Part shown: one piece after another, positions 1 through 6,629 of the stretch
Layout of the letters: the number at the start of each line of letters is the position of its first letter
How positions within the stretch are numbered: position 1 is the first letter of the stretch
IMG/VR virus record: IMGVR_UViG_3300030329_001281
Span: 17,094-46,143 of that record
DNA length: 29,050 bases
Origin: a virus
Reading direction: 5' to 3' (one strand)
The notes under the pieces: model-generated
Databases searched by the model: none
What the model was told of the DNA's origin: nothing
The model's input: only the letters and a program-made list of their open reading frames with translations
Position numbers and translations under genes: made by a program

Positions 1-2
1 AG

Positions 3-1286
3 ATAAAAAATAAGAAAAAAGATTTTTATTATGAAGGAATTCCCACTGATACTTTATTCGGTCAGCAGCTGTTCCCTAATACTGGTAAACGTATTGTTGT
101 TACTGAAGGTGAACTAGATGCTGCAAGCTGTTATGAAGCTATGCCAAATTGGCCAATGGTCTCATTACCTCACGGTGCTGCGTCAGCAAAGAAGGACATA
201 CAAAAACAGATACCTTTATTTCAAGGGTATCAAGAGATTGTCTTATTCTTTGATAATGACGAGCCAGGGAGAAAAGCGGCTGAAGAAGCAGCGAATGTAT
301 TACCACCAGGAAAGGTCAAGATTGCAAGACTGGAATCTTACAAGGATGCGTCAGATGCATTACAAGCGAATGACACAGAAGCTATAAGAAAAGCTATCTG
401 GGATGCTAAACCTTACAGACCTGATGGAATAATAGATGGAAAATCTTTATATGATATAGTAACTACACCAATACCACCAGCTGACCATGACTATCCATTC
501 AAAGGGCTACAAGATAAACTGCACGGGATTAGATACCAGGAACTTACAACAATTACTAGTGGATCTGGCCAAGGAAAATCCACGTTCTGTCGTCAACTTG
601 CAGTTAACTTACTTACCAAAGGAGTACGGGTCGGGTACTTGGCACTTGAAGAGTCAAATAGACGAACAGCTCTTGGATTAATGTCCACAGCTTTAGGCAA
701 GGCTTTACATATAGAGGAACATGACAAACAAGAACTCGAAGACGATTTTCGTAATACCCTTGCTAATTGGAATCTTTACCTTTTTGATGGCTTTGGTTCT
801 TTTGACCCGGACGTTATTTACAACAGGATCGAATACCTTGCCAGTGGATTGGAGTGTCGTATTATATTCCTCGACCATCTCAGCATATTGTTGAGTGGAT
901 TAGATGGAGATGAACGACGTACTATAGATATCACTATGACCCGACTTAGATCATTAGTAGAAAGAACAGGTATATCTTTATTCCTAGTATCACATTTAAG
1001 GAGAAGCAATAATGATAGGACTTCACACGAAGAAGGAGGTAGAGTTTCACTCAGCCAACTGCGTGGATCAGCTGGAATTGCTCAACTTAGCGATCAAGTC
1101 CTTGCCCTTGAGAGAGACCAACAAAGCGAAACTGAACGAGATGTTGCGACTTTGCGAATCATTAAGAATCGCTATTCTGGCGAGACAGGCTTCGCTGGAA
1201 AGATAAAATTCAATTTAGCCACCTCTAGATTTACTGAATATGAAACTGAGACCGAAACCCAATTCAACCCAGCCACGGATTTTTGA
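3..1286 (+). CDS. Primase/helicase, T7 gp4-like (5' end outside window)
   Basis: Makes RNA primers and unwinds DNA at the phage fork. The reading frame is open from base 3, so the start and any N-terminal zinc-binding domain are off the window; 427 residues are visible. Numbering from the first visible codon, a TOPRIM domain has the catalytic glutamate in VVTEGELDA (about 32-40) and the metal-binding aspartates in FFDNDEPGR (about 82-90). The RecA-like helicase domain has Walker A GSGQGKST (about 187-194) and Walker B hydrophobics ending in FLDH (near 855-880 on the DNA). The order and wording match T7 gp4 closely. The C-terminus is Glu/Thr-rich and ends in ATDF; T7 gp4 also ends in an acidic tail with terminal Phe that docks the DNA polymerase. 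It is directly upstream of the polymerase, as in T7. Very sure. Confidence 0.96.
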   Translation: MKNKKKDFYYEGIPTDTLFGQQLFPNTGKRIVVTEGELDAASCYEAMPNWPMVSLPHGAASAKKDIQKQIPLFQGYQEIVLFFDNDEPGRKAAEEAANVLPPGKVKIARLESYKDASDALQANDTEAIRKAIWDAKPYRPDGIIDGKSLYDIVTTPIPPADHDYPFKGLQDKLHGIRYQELTTITSGSGQGKSTFCRQLAVNLLTKGVRVGYLALEESNRRTALGLMSTALGKALHIEEHDKQELEDDFRNTLANWNLYLFDGFGSFDPDVIYNRIEYLASGLECRIIFLDHLSILLSGLDGDERRTIDITMTRLRSLVERTGISLFLVSHLRRSNNDRTSHEEGGRVSLSQLRGSAGIAQLSDQVLALERDQQSETERDVATLRIIKNRYSGETGFAGKIKFNLATSRFTEYETETETQFNPATDF

Positions 1287-1452
1287 CAATAGTGAATACG
1301 TTCACCCGTGGTATGAACATGAAGATAATAAATTAATTAAACCTAACCCACCTAGTAAAGAGGCAGTAGAACGTGCCCAATTCAAAGACAAAACCTATCA
1401 TTGGCAACGGGACAATAGTGTTCGACCTAGAAACCAACGGTCTTCTAAATAA
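1240..1452 (+). CDS. Small hypothetical protein between helicase and DNA polymerase
   Basis: A 70-residue ORF that starts inside the end of the helicase gene and runs 80 bases into the polymerase exonuclease gene in another frame. It is the only reading frame that covers the 86-base gap between those two genes. The product is rich in charged and aromatic residues (for example EYVHPWYEHED at about 18-28, then a lysine/proline stretch) with no membrane segment or motif that I recognise. T7 also carries small genes (4.3-4.7) here, but I see no specific similarity. The last 25 residues or so are constrained by the overlapping gene, so the true functional part may be residues 1-45. It could be spurious. 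I favour a real small gene because phage genomes of this type leave few gaps. Confidence 0.5.
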   Translation: MKLRPKPNSTQPRIFDNSEYVHPWYEHEDNKLIKPNPPSKEAVERAQFKDKTYHWQRDNSVRPRNQRSSK

Positions 1453-1966
1453 CACTACTCGTATACATTGTATGTCTTTATACTTCGGAGAGTTAGATGA
1501 AATACAAACTTTCAATAATGAACCTTATGCTAAAGATCCAAAAGAACTACCTATGGGAAGTAGGTATTCCATCACCACGGCGATCAGTCACCTTGAAGTT
1601 GCTGACGTTATCATTGGTCATAATATCATTGGGTTCGATATACCTGTTATTAAAAAGCTCTATCCTTACTTTAATCCCACTGGGGTTATTATTGATACTC
1701 TTTTGTTATCTAGGTTATATCATCCGAATCTACTCGATATAGATAAAAGAAGTAATTATATACCTAGTAAATTATTTGGTCGCCACTCCCTCGAAGCTTA
1801 TGGACATCGACTTGGTGAATATAAGGGCGAATTCGGCATGACTACTGACTGGAAAGAATGGAGTCAGGAGATGGAAGACTATTGTACACAAGACGTTACT
1901 GTTACGAAAAAATTATGCGAACACTTCCGCCCCTACCTAAATGGGTCGCATTCGAGCATGAAGTAG
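1373..1966 (+). CDS. DNA polymerase, 3'-5' exonuclease domain (T7 gp5 N-terminal part)
   Basis: Proofreading half of a family A DNA polymerase, 197 residues. Exo I is FDLETNG (about 17-23), Exo II is HNIIGFDIP, and Exo III is the YCTQD stretch just before the frame ends. The segment with TLLLSRLYHPNL and GRHSLEAYGHRLGEYKGE follows T7 gp5 very closely. The start is GTG, with GAGG 9 bases upstream (1360-1363). Homology stops near residue 185; the last dozen residues look like frameshift read-through to a TAG at 1964-1966. The polymerase domain continues in the -1 frame, so this is either one gene broken by a one-base indel, or a truly split or frameshifted polymerase. The domain is certain; its status as a separate protein is not. 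Confidence 0.85.
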   Translation: MPNSKTKPIIGNGTIVFDLETNGLLNNTTRIHCMSLYFGELDEIQTFNNEPYAKDPKELPMGSRYSITTAISHLEVADVIIGHNIIGFDIPVIKKLYPYFNPTGVIIDTLLLSRLYHPNLLDIDKRSNYIPSKLFGRHSLEAYGHRLGEYKGEFGMTTDWKEWSQEMEDYCTQDVTVTKKLCEHFRPYLNGSHSSMK

Positions 1967-3177
1967 CGACTATTCTCACCCAACAAGAACAACATGGATG
2001 GTATTTTAATGAACGCGCTGCACGGGAACTTGAATCTTCTCTCAGAAAAGAGTATGAAGAAACTTGTAGCTTATTACGCAACAGGCACCCTTTCGTTAGC
2101 GGACCATTATTCACTCCTAAGAGAAATAATAGGACCAAAGGCTATGTCGCTGGTGCTACGTTTACCAAACTCAAGGACTTAAACCCTACATCACGAGATC
2201 ATATAGCATGGCTACTGATTCAACATTATGGCTGGAAGCCTTCATTAACGACATCTACGGGGAAGCCAGTTATAGACGAGACGGTATTGAAGGATATTGG
2301 GACGGATATAGCTCTCCATTTCTTGCGTCTACTCGAACTGACGAAGATGTTAGGGATGATATCAGAAGGCGTCAACGCATGGCAGAAGCTATCTACGACG
2401 TCTAGCAGAATACACCACCACTGCTCGGTGGCTACATCAACATTTAGAGCAGCACATCGTAAACCAAATTTAAGTCAAGTACCATCAGATGAAAGATTCA
2501 GGAAACTTTTTACGGCATCCCCTAACATGGTTATGTGCGGGGCTGACCTTAGTGGCATTGAGCTTCGAATATTATCCCATTATCTTGCAAGGTATGATGA
2601 AGGACGCTATAAAGAAATCCTTATCAACGGAGACATTCACCAAACAAATGCCGACAAAATTGGAATTACCAGGAGACAAGTTAAAACCGTTACCTATGCC
2701 TTCCTCTACGGGGCTGGGGATCGCAAAATAGGACACTCTTATGACAAACAACTATCTGACGAGAAAGCTGTCAAGAAAGGTAGAGAGATTCGTAAAGCTT
2801 ACGTCGAAGCTATCCCAGGGCTTAAAGACCTTTTGGAAGCGGTACGTAAGGCTAGTAAGAGAGGGTACGTTTTAGGATTAGATCAAAGACGTATCTTAGT
2901 AGATAAAGACCACAAAGCTTTAAACTACCTCCTCCAGGGGTCAGCAGCGTGTGTCGCAAAAATGTGGATGGTAATAGTTCACAATCATCTTTTACCTGAC
3001 TGTCATCAGCTTGCTTTTGTACACGATGAATTACAATATGAATGTAAACCAGAAATGGTAGAAGATTTGAAATTCCTGTTAGAGCTTAGTGCTGTACAAG
3101 CAGGAGAGTTTTATTCATTACGATGTCCAATCGCTGCTGAAGCAAAAAGCGGTATGAATTGGGCAGACGTACATTAA
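1915..3177 (+). CDS. DNA polymerase, polymerase domain (T7 gp5 C-terminal part)
   Basis: Catalytic half of a family A polymerase, in the -1 frame relative to the exonuclease domain. The frame is open from an ATG at 1858, but the residues encoded before about 1935 are an out-of-frame shadow of the exonuclease. The later ATG at 1915 is therefore my choice; neither start has a good ribosome site. Numbering from the 1858 ATG: motif A is GADLSGIELR (228-237, Asp230). The O-helix motif B is RRQVKTVTYAFLYGAG (272-287) with Lys276 and Tyr280, the latter at the E. coli Phe762 position. Motif C is FVHDE (387-391, Asp390). The end, NWADVH, matches the end of T7 gp5 (NWAICH). Joined to the exonuclease part it would give a polymerase of roughly 600 residues, shorter than T7 gp5 (704). 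The identification is certain; the start is not. Confidence 0.9.
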   Translation: MRTLPPLPKWVAFEHEVATILTQQEQHGWYFNERAARELESSLRKEYEETCSLLRNRHPFVSGPLFTPKRNNRTKGYVAGATFTKLKDLNPTSRDHIAWLLIQHYGWKPSLTTSTGKPVIDETVLKDIGTDIALHFLRLLELTKMLGMISEGVNAWQKLSTTSSRIHHHCSVATSTFRAAHRKPNLSQVPSDERFRKLFTASPNMVMCGADLSGIELRILSHYLARYDEGRYKEILINGDIHQTNADKIGITRRQVKTVTYAFLYGAGDRKIGHSYDKQLSDEKAVKKGREIRKAYVEAIPGLKDLLEAVRKASKRGYVLGLDQRRILVDKDHKALNYLLQGSAACVAKMWMVIVHNHLLPDCHQLAFVHDELQYECKPEMVEDLKFLLELSAVQAGEFYSLRCPIAAEAKSGMNWADVH

Positions 3178-3183
3178 CCACCT

Positions 3184-3921
3184 ATGAAATTATTAATTGA
3201 TGCAGACTACATCGTATATAAGTCATGTGCTGCGGCGGAGACTGAATTGGATTTTGGGGATGACGTTATCCTTGTCACTTCTAATTTTAGTGATGCCTAC
3301 AGTGCCACTACCAGAGAACTTACCAAGCTTCAAAACGAATTTGGGTCACTCTCTGATATAGTTCTGTTCTTTTCAGACTATAAAAATTTTAGAAAAAAAG
3401 TTTACCCAGATTATAAAGGGCATCGTAATCGTAAGAAACCTTGCGGTTATAAACGTGTAGTTAATCAACTCAAGACTGAGTTTGAAACAATTATAATGCC
3501 CACATTAGAAGCAGATGATGCTTTAGGTATTTATGCTACACAATATCCTGGTAATATTATTGTTAGTCCAGATAAGGACATGAAACAAATACCTGGAAAA
3601 TTATATAATCTAGATGAAACATTCACAATCAGTCCTGAAGAGGGTGCTAAATGGCATCTTATCCAAAGTATCTCAGGTGATAGCACAGATGGATACTCAG
3701 GTGTACCAGGTATCGGCGTTAAGAGAGCTGAGACGCTCTTTAATAAAGAAGGATATTCTTGGAAAACCGTCGTCAGTGCATTCAAATCGAAAGATTTAAC
3801 TGAAGCTGACGCATTAATCAATGCTAGATTAGCCCGTATATTAACTTTTGATGATTATGACTTCGACAAACAACAACCAAAATTATGGTCCCCCGCCTCC
3901 GATTACAAAATTAACACATGA
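3184..3921 (+). CDS. 5'-3' exonuclease, T7 gp6-like
   Basis: A 245-residue FEN/5'-nuclease family protein. In T7, gp6 removes RNA primers and degrades host DNA. Acidic metal ligands appear in order: the LLIDADY start, DYKNFRKKVYPDYKGHR (the helical-gateway lysine/arginine region, about 65-81), EADDALG (about 109-115), SPDKDMKQIP and GDSTDGYSGVPGIG, the helix-hairpin-helix-like DNA-binding turn. The T7 counterparts (YKANRKAVKKPVGY, LEGDDVMG, CDKDFKTIP, GDITDGYSG) match one by one. It follows the polymerase stop by 6 bases. No Shine-Dalgarno sequence is evident. The 3' end overlaps the next small ORF by 74 bases. Confidence 0.95.
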   Translation: MKLLIDADYIVYKSCAAAETELDFGDDVILVTSNFSDAYSATTRELTKLQNEFGSLSDIVLFFSDYKNFRKKVYPDYKGHRNRKKPCGYKRVVNQLKTEFETIIMPTLEADDALGIYATQYPGNIIVSPDKDMKQIPGKLYNLDETFTISPEEGAKWHLIQSISGDSTDGYSGVPGIGVKRAETLFNKEGYSWKTVVSAFKSKDLTEADALINARLARILTFDDYDFDKQQPKLWSPASDYKINT

Positions 3922-4114
3922 ACAAGATTTTAGGTTGAGGCAATTAGAAATAATGTTACCTAAAGATGAGGTAGATAAGAAAGATATAATAACCTTACTA
4001 TTAGCTTTACAAAAGCAGAATTTTGTATTATCCAATTCCATGATGAATTTAGTAGAGAATTGGCCTATAGAATTAGATGAACCACCTATTTTAATTAGTT
4101 ATTTAACGAGATGA
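3848..4114 (+). CDS. Small hypothetical protein before nrdA
   Basis: Up to 88 residues, overlapping the end of the exonuclease gene by 74 bases and the start of nrdA by 4 (ATGA). Two ATGs near the start (3848 and 3857) could be used, and the first 20 or so residues are low complexity (Thr/Asn/Gln/Pro). From about residue 20 the sequence looks like a genuine helical protein: THEQDFRLRQLEIMLPK, then KKDIITLLLALQKQNFVLSN, then an acidic proline-containing end. No catalytic motif is seen, and I do not recognise a named family. Its position, coupled to nrdA, suggests co-translation with the nucleotide-metabolism genes. Confidence 0.7.
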   Translation: MMIMTSTNNNQNYGPPPPITKLTHEQDFRLRQLEIMLPKDEVDKKDIITLLLALQKQNFVLSNSMMNLVENWPIELDEPPILISYLTR

Positions 4115-5490
4115 CAGCACAACTTATCTCCCGCACTGGTCGGGTCCAATCATGGTTGGATAACCCAGATAGCCGTCTACCCGTATCATGTACTGTCTTC
4201 AGCGTTGAAGATTCAATGGAGGGAGACAATGGAATCGAAGCAAGTTGGAGATTCGCCTCATTTGCCCTACGACATGGAGCAGGAGTTGCGATCCATCTAT
4301 CTAAGCTCCGACCCAAAGGAAGTGAAAACGGCAAAGGTCTTACAGCTTCTGGCCCAGTATCATTCGCAAAAATCTACTCCTCCCTAAATGAAACACTTCG
4401 TAGAGGTGGGGTCTATAAGAATGGTGCGATAGTGATTCATATGGATTTGGATCATGATGATATAGTAGATTTCATTACTACACCTCGTAGTGAATTACCA
4501 TGGGTAAAGAGGTGTGTAAATATAACTCCAGTACTATGGAGACAATGTGATAGAAATACCAAAGAGGCATTAATTTATGGAATCAGATCCGGCGACATCT
4601 GGCTTAATAAAATCAGATATGACAAAGAAGGCAGACGTATTTTCGGCAATGTGTGCCTTGAAGTTTACCTGCATTCACGAGGAACATGCCTGCTCCAGCA
4701 TGTCAATCTCTCTGCCTGTAGAATCGGAGATATCGCGAAAGCTTTCACTCAAGGTATGTCCGAGTTGTGCGATCTTCATAGCAGAACAGGTGTTGGAGGG
4801 TCTGGAGAGTACTTACCCTCGGAGACGGATAGGCAAGTCGGGCTCGGAATGCTTGGATTGGCCAACATCCTCAGACAAAACGACATAACATATGATGACT
4901 TTGCACACGCATTAGAAGGTCGAATATGTAGTTCTAATGCACAGAATCTTGTCGTAGAATTAAGAGAAGGTATAGAAAACGCAGCTTATGTTGCTAAACA
5001 AAATAATATGGTACGAGCTTTTGCTATTGCTCCTACTGCTAGTTGTAGTTACAGATCTAAAGGTCTGGACGGATTTACAGCTACACCTGAAATAGCACCT
5101 CCAATAGCACGTTTCGTAGATAGAGATAGTGGTACATTTGGAGTAGAAAGATATGAATATGGCGATGTTGAGATCGCCTCAGAAGTCGGCTGGGACGTAT
5201 ATAAACGTGTAGCAGATGGCATAATGAAAATTCTCGACAGTACGGGTCTTCTTCACGGCTACAGCTTTAACTCATGGAGTGATGTTGTAGAATATGACGA
5301 ACAGTTCATTGAAGAGTGGCTAGATAGCCCCCAAACATCACTTTATTATAGCCTTCAGGTTATGGGAGATGTTCAGGACAAATCAAGCGCATACGCTGCT
5401 TTAGACCAGACTGACGTTGACGATTATTTGAATGATATACTTAGTAATAAAGTTGATGAATCCGAAATAAACTGCGATTGTCAACAATGA
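4111..5490 (+). CDS. nrdA: Ribonucleotide reductase large (alpha) subunit, class I, compact
   Basis: Reduces ribonucleotides to deoxyribonucleotides together with the following nrdB product. It has 459 residues, against about 760 in E. coli NrdA: the ATP cone and most of the N-terminal domain are absent, so dATP overall-activity control through a cone is not expected. Catalytic residues are in place: Cys27 (SCTVF, redox pair, E. coli C225), Asn180/Cys182/Glu184 (NVCLE, thiyl-radical Cys), Cys193 (redox partner, C462), the radical-relay pair Tyr412-Tyr413 (LYY), and a C-terminal Cys455-x-Cys457 tail for re-reduction by thioredoxin or glutaredoxin. The APTASCSY and EIAPPI stretches are the usual substrate loop region. 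This is the compact type seen in P-SSP7-like cyanopodoviruses, formerly called class II. The relay tyrosines and adjacent nrdB argue for class I. Confidence 0.93.
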   Translation: MTAQLISRTGRVQSWLDNPDSRLPVSCTVFSVEDSMEGDNGIEASWRFASFALRHGAGVAIHLSKLRPKGSENGKGLTASGPVSFAKIYSSLNETLRRGGVYKNGAIVIHMDLDHDDIVDFITTPRSELPWVKRCVNITPVLWRQCDRNTKEALIYGIRSGDIWLNKIRYDKEGRRIFGNVCLEVYLHSRGTCLLQHVNLSACRIGDIAKAFTQGMSELCDLHSRTGVGGSGEYLPSETDRQVGLGMLGLANILRQNDITYDDFAHALEGRICSSNAQNLVVELREGIENAAYVAKQNNMVRAFAIAPTASCSYRSKGLDGFTATPEIAPPIARFVDRDSGTFGVERYEYGDVEIASEVGWDVYKRVADGIMKILDSTGLLHGYSFNSWSDVVEYDEQFIEEWLDSPQTSLYYSLQVMGDVQDKSSAYAALDQTDVDDYLNDILSNKVDESEINCDCQQ

Positions 5491-6209
5491 GAACACATCC
5501 TTACGAAAAATTATTAAATAGAAAAAGAACTTGGACACCAGTTAAACCTACAAAAGGAGTATTAAAAGAAGGTGCTGAAGAAACCATCCTCCGTGCTCTG
5601 GCAATACGTCATATGGAGCTACCAGTGGGAGAATTTATACAAGAAGGACTTGAAAAAGAGGTACCCGACAACGCTCGGGCACTTCTTGAGTCTAACGTTA
5701 AAGACGAGATCAAACATGATATCGCACTTGGCTACATTGTTGACGCCCATGGGGCTGATCAACAGGCCGAGTTAGAAGCAATGAGGTTAAGAGATGCATG
5801 GATTGAACATCCTGATCATACTATTACCAAAGCTCTCGTGGCTGAAAGAGCAATCTTCTTTGTTCTTCTCCCTTTCTTTAGGTTTAATGGCGATGCTGCT
5901 TTACGCACAGTTTCGGCAGATATCTCAAGAGACGAACAGATCCATGTCGGCAGTAATAGCCTTGTATGTGCAGAGTTGGGTTTACGTCCTTCTGCTTCTT
6001 TGGATAAACTTAGGAAGGCCACTATCAATTGGATAATGCAGCCACTAGGTATAAATACTACCGATAAATATTTGGACAAAAATTTTTGGCTAGATGCTAG
6101 TGATTCTTTAATGTATCAAGGTAAGGCACCTAGTTTTTCTGACACCAAGGCAGCAAGAATGCCAGCTTTTTTCGAACATGCAAACACAAATCTCCCTCAA
6201 TACGCTTAG
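5487..6209 (+). CDS. nrdB: Ribonucleotide reductase small (beta) subunit lacking the usual radical tyrosine
   Basis: Ferritin-like dimetal protein of 240 residues that makes the radical for NrdA. I start at ATG 5487, which overlaps the nrdA stop (ATGA); a TTG at 5478 would add three residues. Metal ligands fit R2: Glu44 (MELP), Glu74-x-x-His77 (EIKH), Glu120 (AERAIFF), Glu150-x-x-His153 (EQIH). In E. coli R2 the radical Tyr122 lies four residues after the first ligand His; here that position is Leu81 (HDIAL). The enzyme therefore cannot use a canonical Tyr radical at that site. It may use a high-valent dimetal centre (class Ic style) or another arrangement. It is short (E. coli NrdB is 375 residues). 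Overlap with nrdA suggests coupled translation. Confidence 0.92.
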   Translation: MRTHPYEKLLNRKRTWTPVKPTKGVLKEGAEETILRALAIRHMELPVGEFIQEGLEKEVPDNARALLESNVKDEIKHDIALGYIVDAHGADQQAELEAMRLRDAWIEHPDHTITKALVAERAIFFVLLPFFRFNGDAALRTVSADISRDEQIHVGSNSLVCAELGLRPSASLDKLRKATINWIMQPLGINTTDKYLDKNFWLDASDSLMYQGKAPSFSDTKAARMPAFFEHANTNLPQYA

Positions 6210-6366
6210 TCTTCACACAGAAAAGCTGGAGAAATTAATAGAAGATTTAGAAAATAAATTTCCAGAACAAACCATCCATCCTAAAGAAGAAATTCCATCC
6301 ATCATGTACAAAGCTGGTCAACAGTCAGTTGTACAATACATAAAAACAATCATAGATGAAATCTAA
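6178..6366 (+). CDS. Small hypothetical protein after nrdB
   Basis: A 62-residue ORF starting within the last 32 bases of nrdB and ending in TAATG, which begins the next gene. The N-terminal half is predicted helical and charged (HTEKLEKLIEDLENKF). The C-terminal half is MYKAGQQSVVQYIKTIIDE, which reads like a short amphipathic helix. No known domain is recognised. The overlaps at both ends and sensible amino acid composition support a real gene at the junction between the metabolism and morphogenesis modules. Confidence 0.7.
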   Translation: MQTQISLNTLSLHTEKLEKLIEDLENKFPEQTIHPKEEIPSIMYKAGQQSVVQYIKTIIDEI

Positions 6367-6629
6367 TGTGTAGTATATTTAGAAGGCGACAGCCAACACC
6401 TATGCCTACGCCACAACTTATTCAACCAAGGAATCCAGATATCGTAAGACAATCTGCATTACCTAAGAAAAAAGAACTATTAGATCCAGATGAATTAGCT
6501 GGAGTTGAATACGGTACAGGTGCAGCAAAACAAATAGATGAAGCAACTAAAAAACAAGGAACAGATGCATTGAAAATTGCATTGAACGTTCCAGCTGCAG
6601 GTGCAACTGGAGGAACAAACGTTGGCTAA
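6366..6629 (+). CDS. Small virion/tail-assembly-like protein upstream of portal (T7 gp7.3-like position)
   Basis: An 87-residue protein starting MCSIFRRRQPTPMPTPQ, with a proline-rich N-terminus, a basic KKK patch and a Gly/Ala-rich end (NVPAAGATGGTNVG). T7 gp7.3, a small tail protein involved in adsorption and assembly, sits in the same place before the portal and also ends in a Ser/Gly-rich stretch after a basic region. I infer equivalence from position and composition, not from clear sequence identity. The start overlaps the previous stop (TAATG), and its last codons contain the GGAGG that serves the portal gene. No signal peptide or membrane segment. Confidence 0.65.
   Translation: MCSIFRRRQPTPMPTPQLIQPRNPDIVRQSALPKKKELLDPDELAGVEYGTGAAKQIDEATKKQGTDALKIALNVPAAGATGGTNVG

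Noticed and set aside
818-1009. Reverse-strand ORFs such as this one and those near 12636, 21110 and 5816
   Set aside because: They lie fully inside well-supported + strand genes, show no recognisable protein features, and all confident genes are on the + strand.
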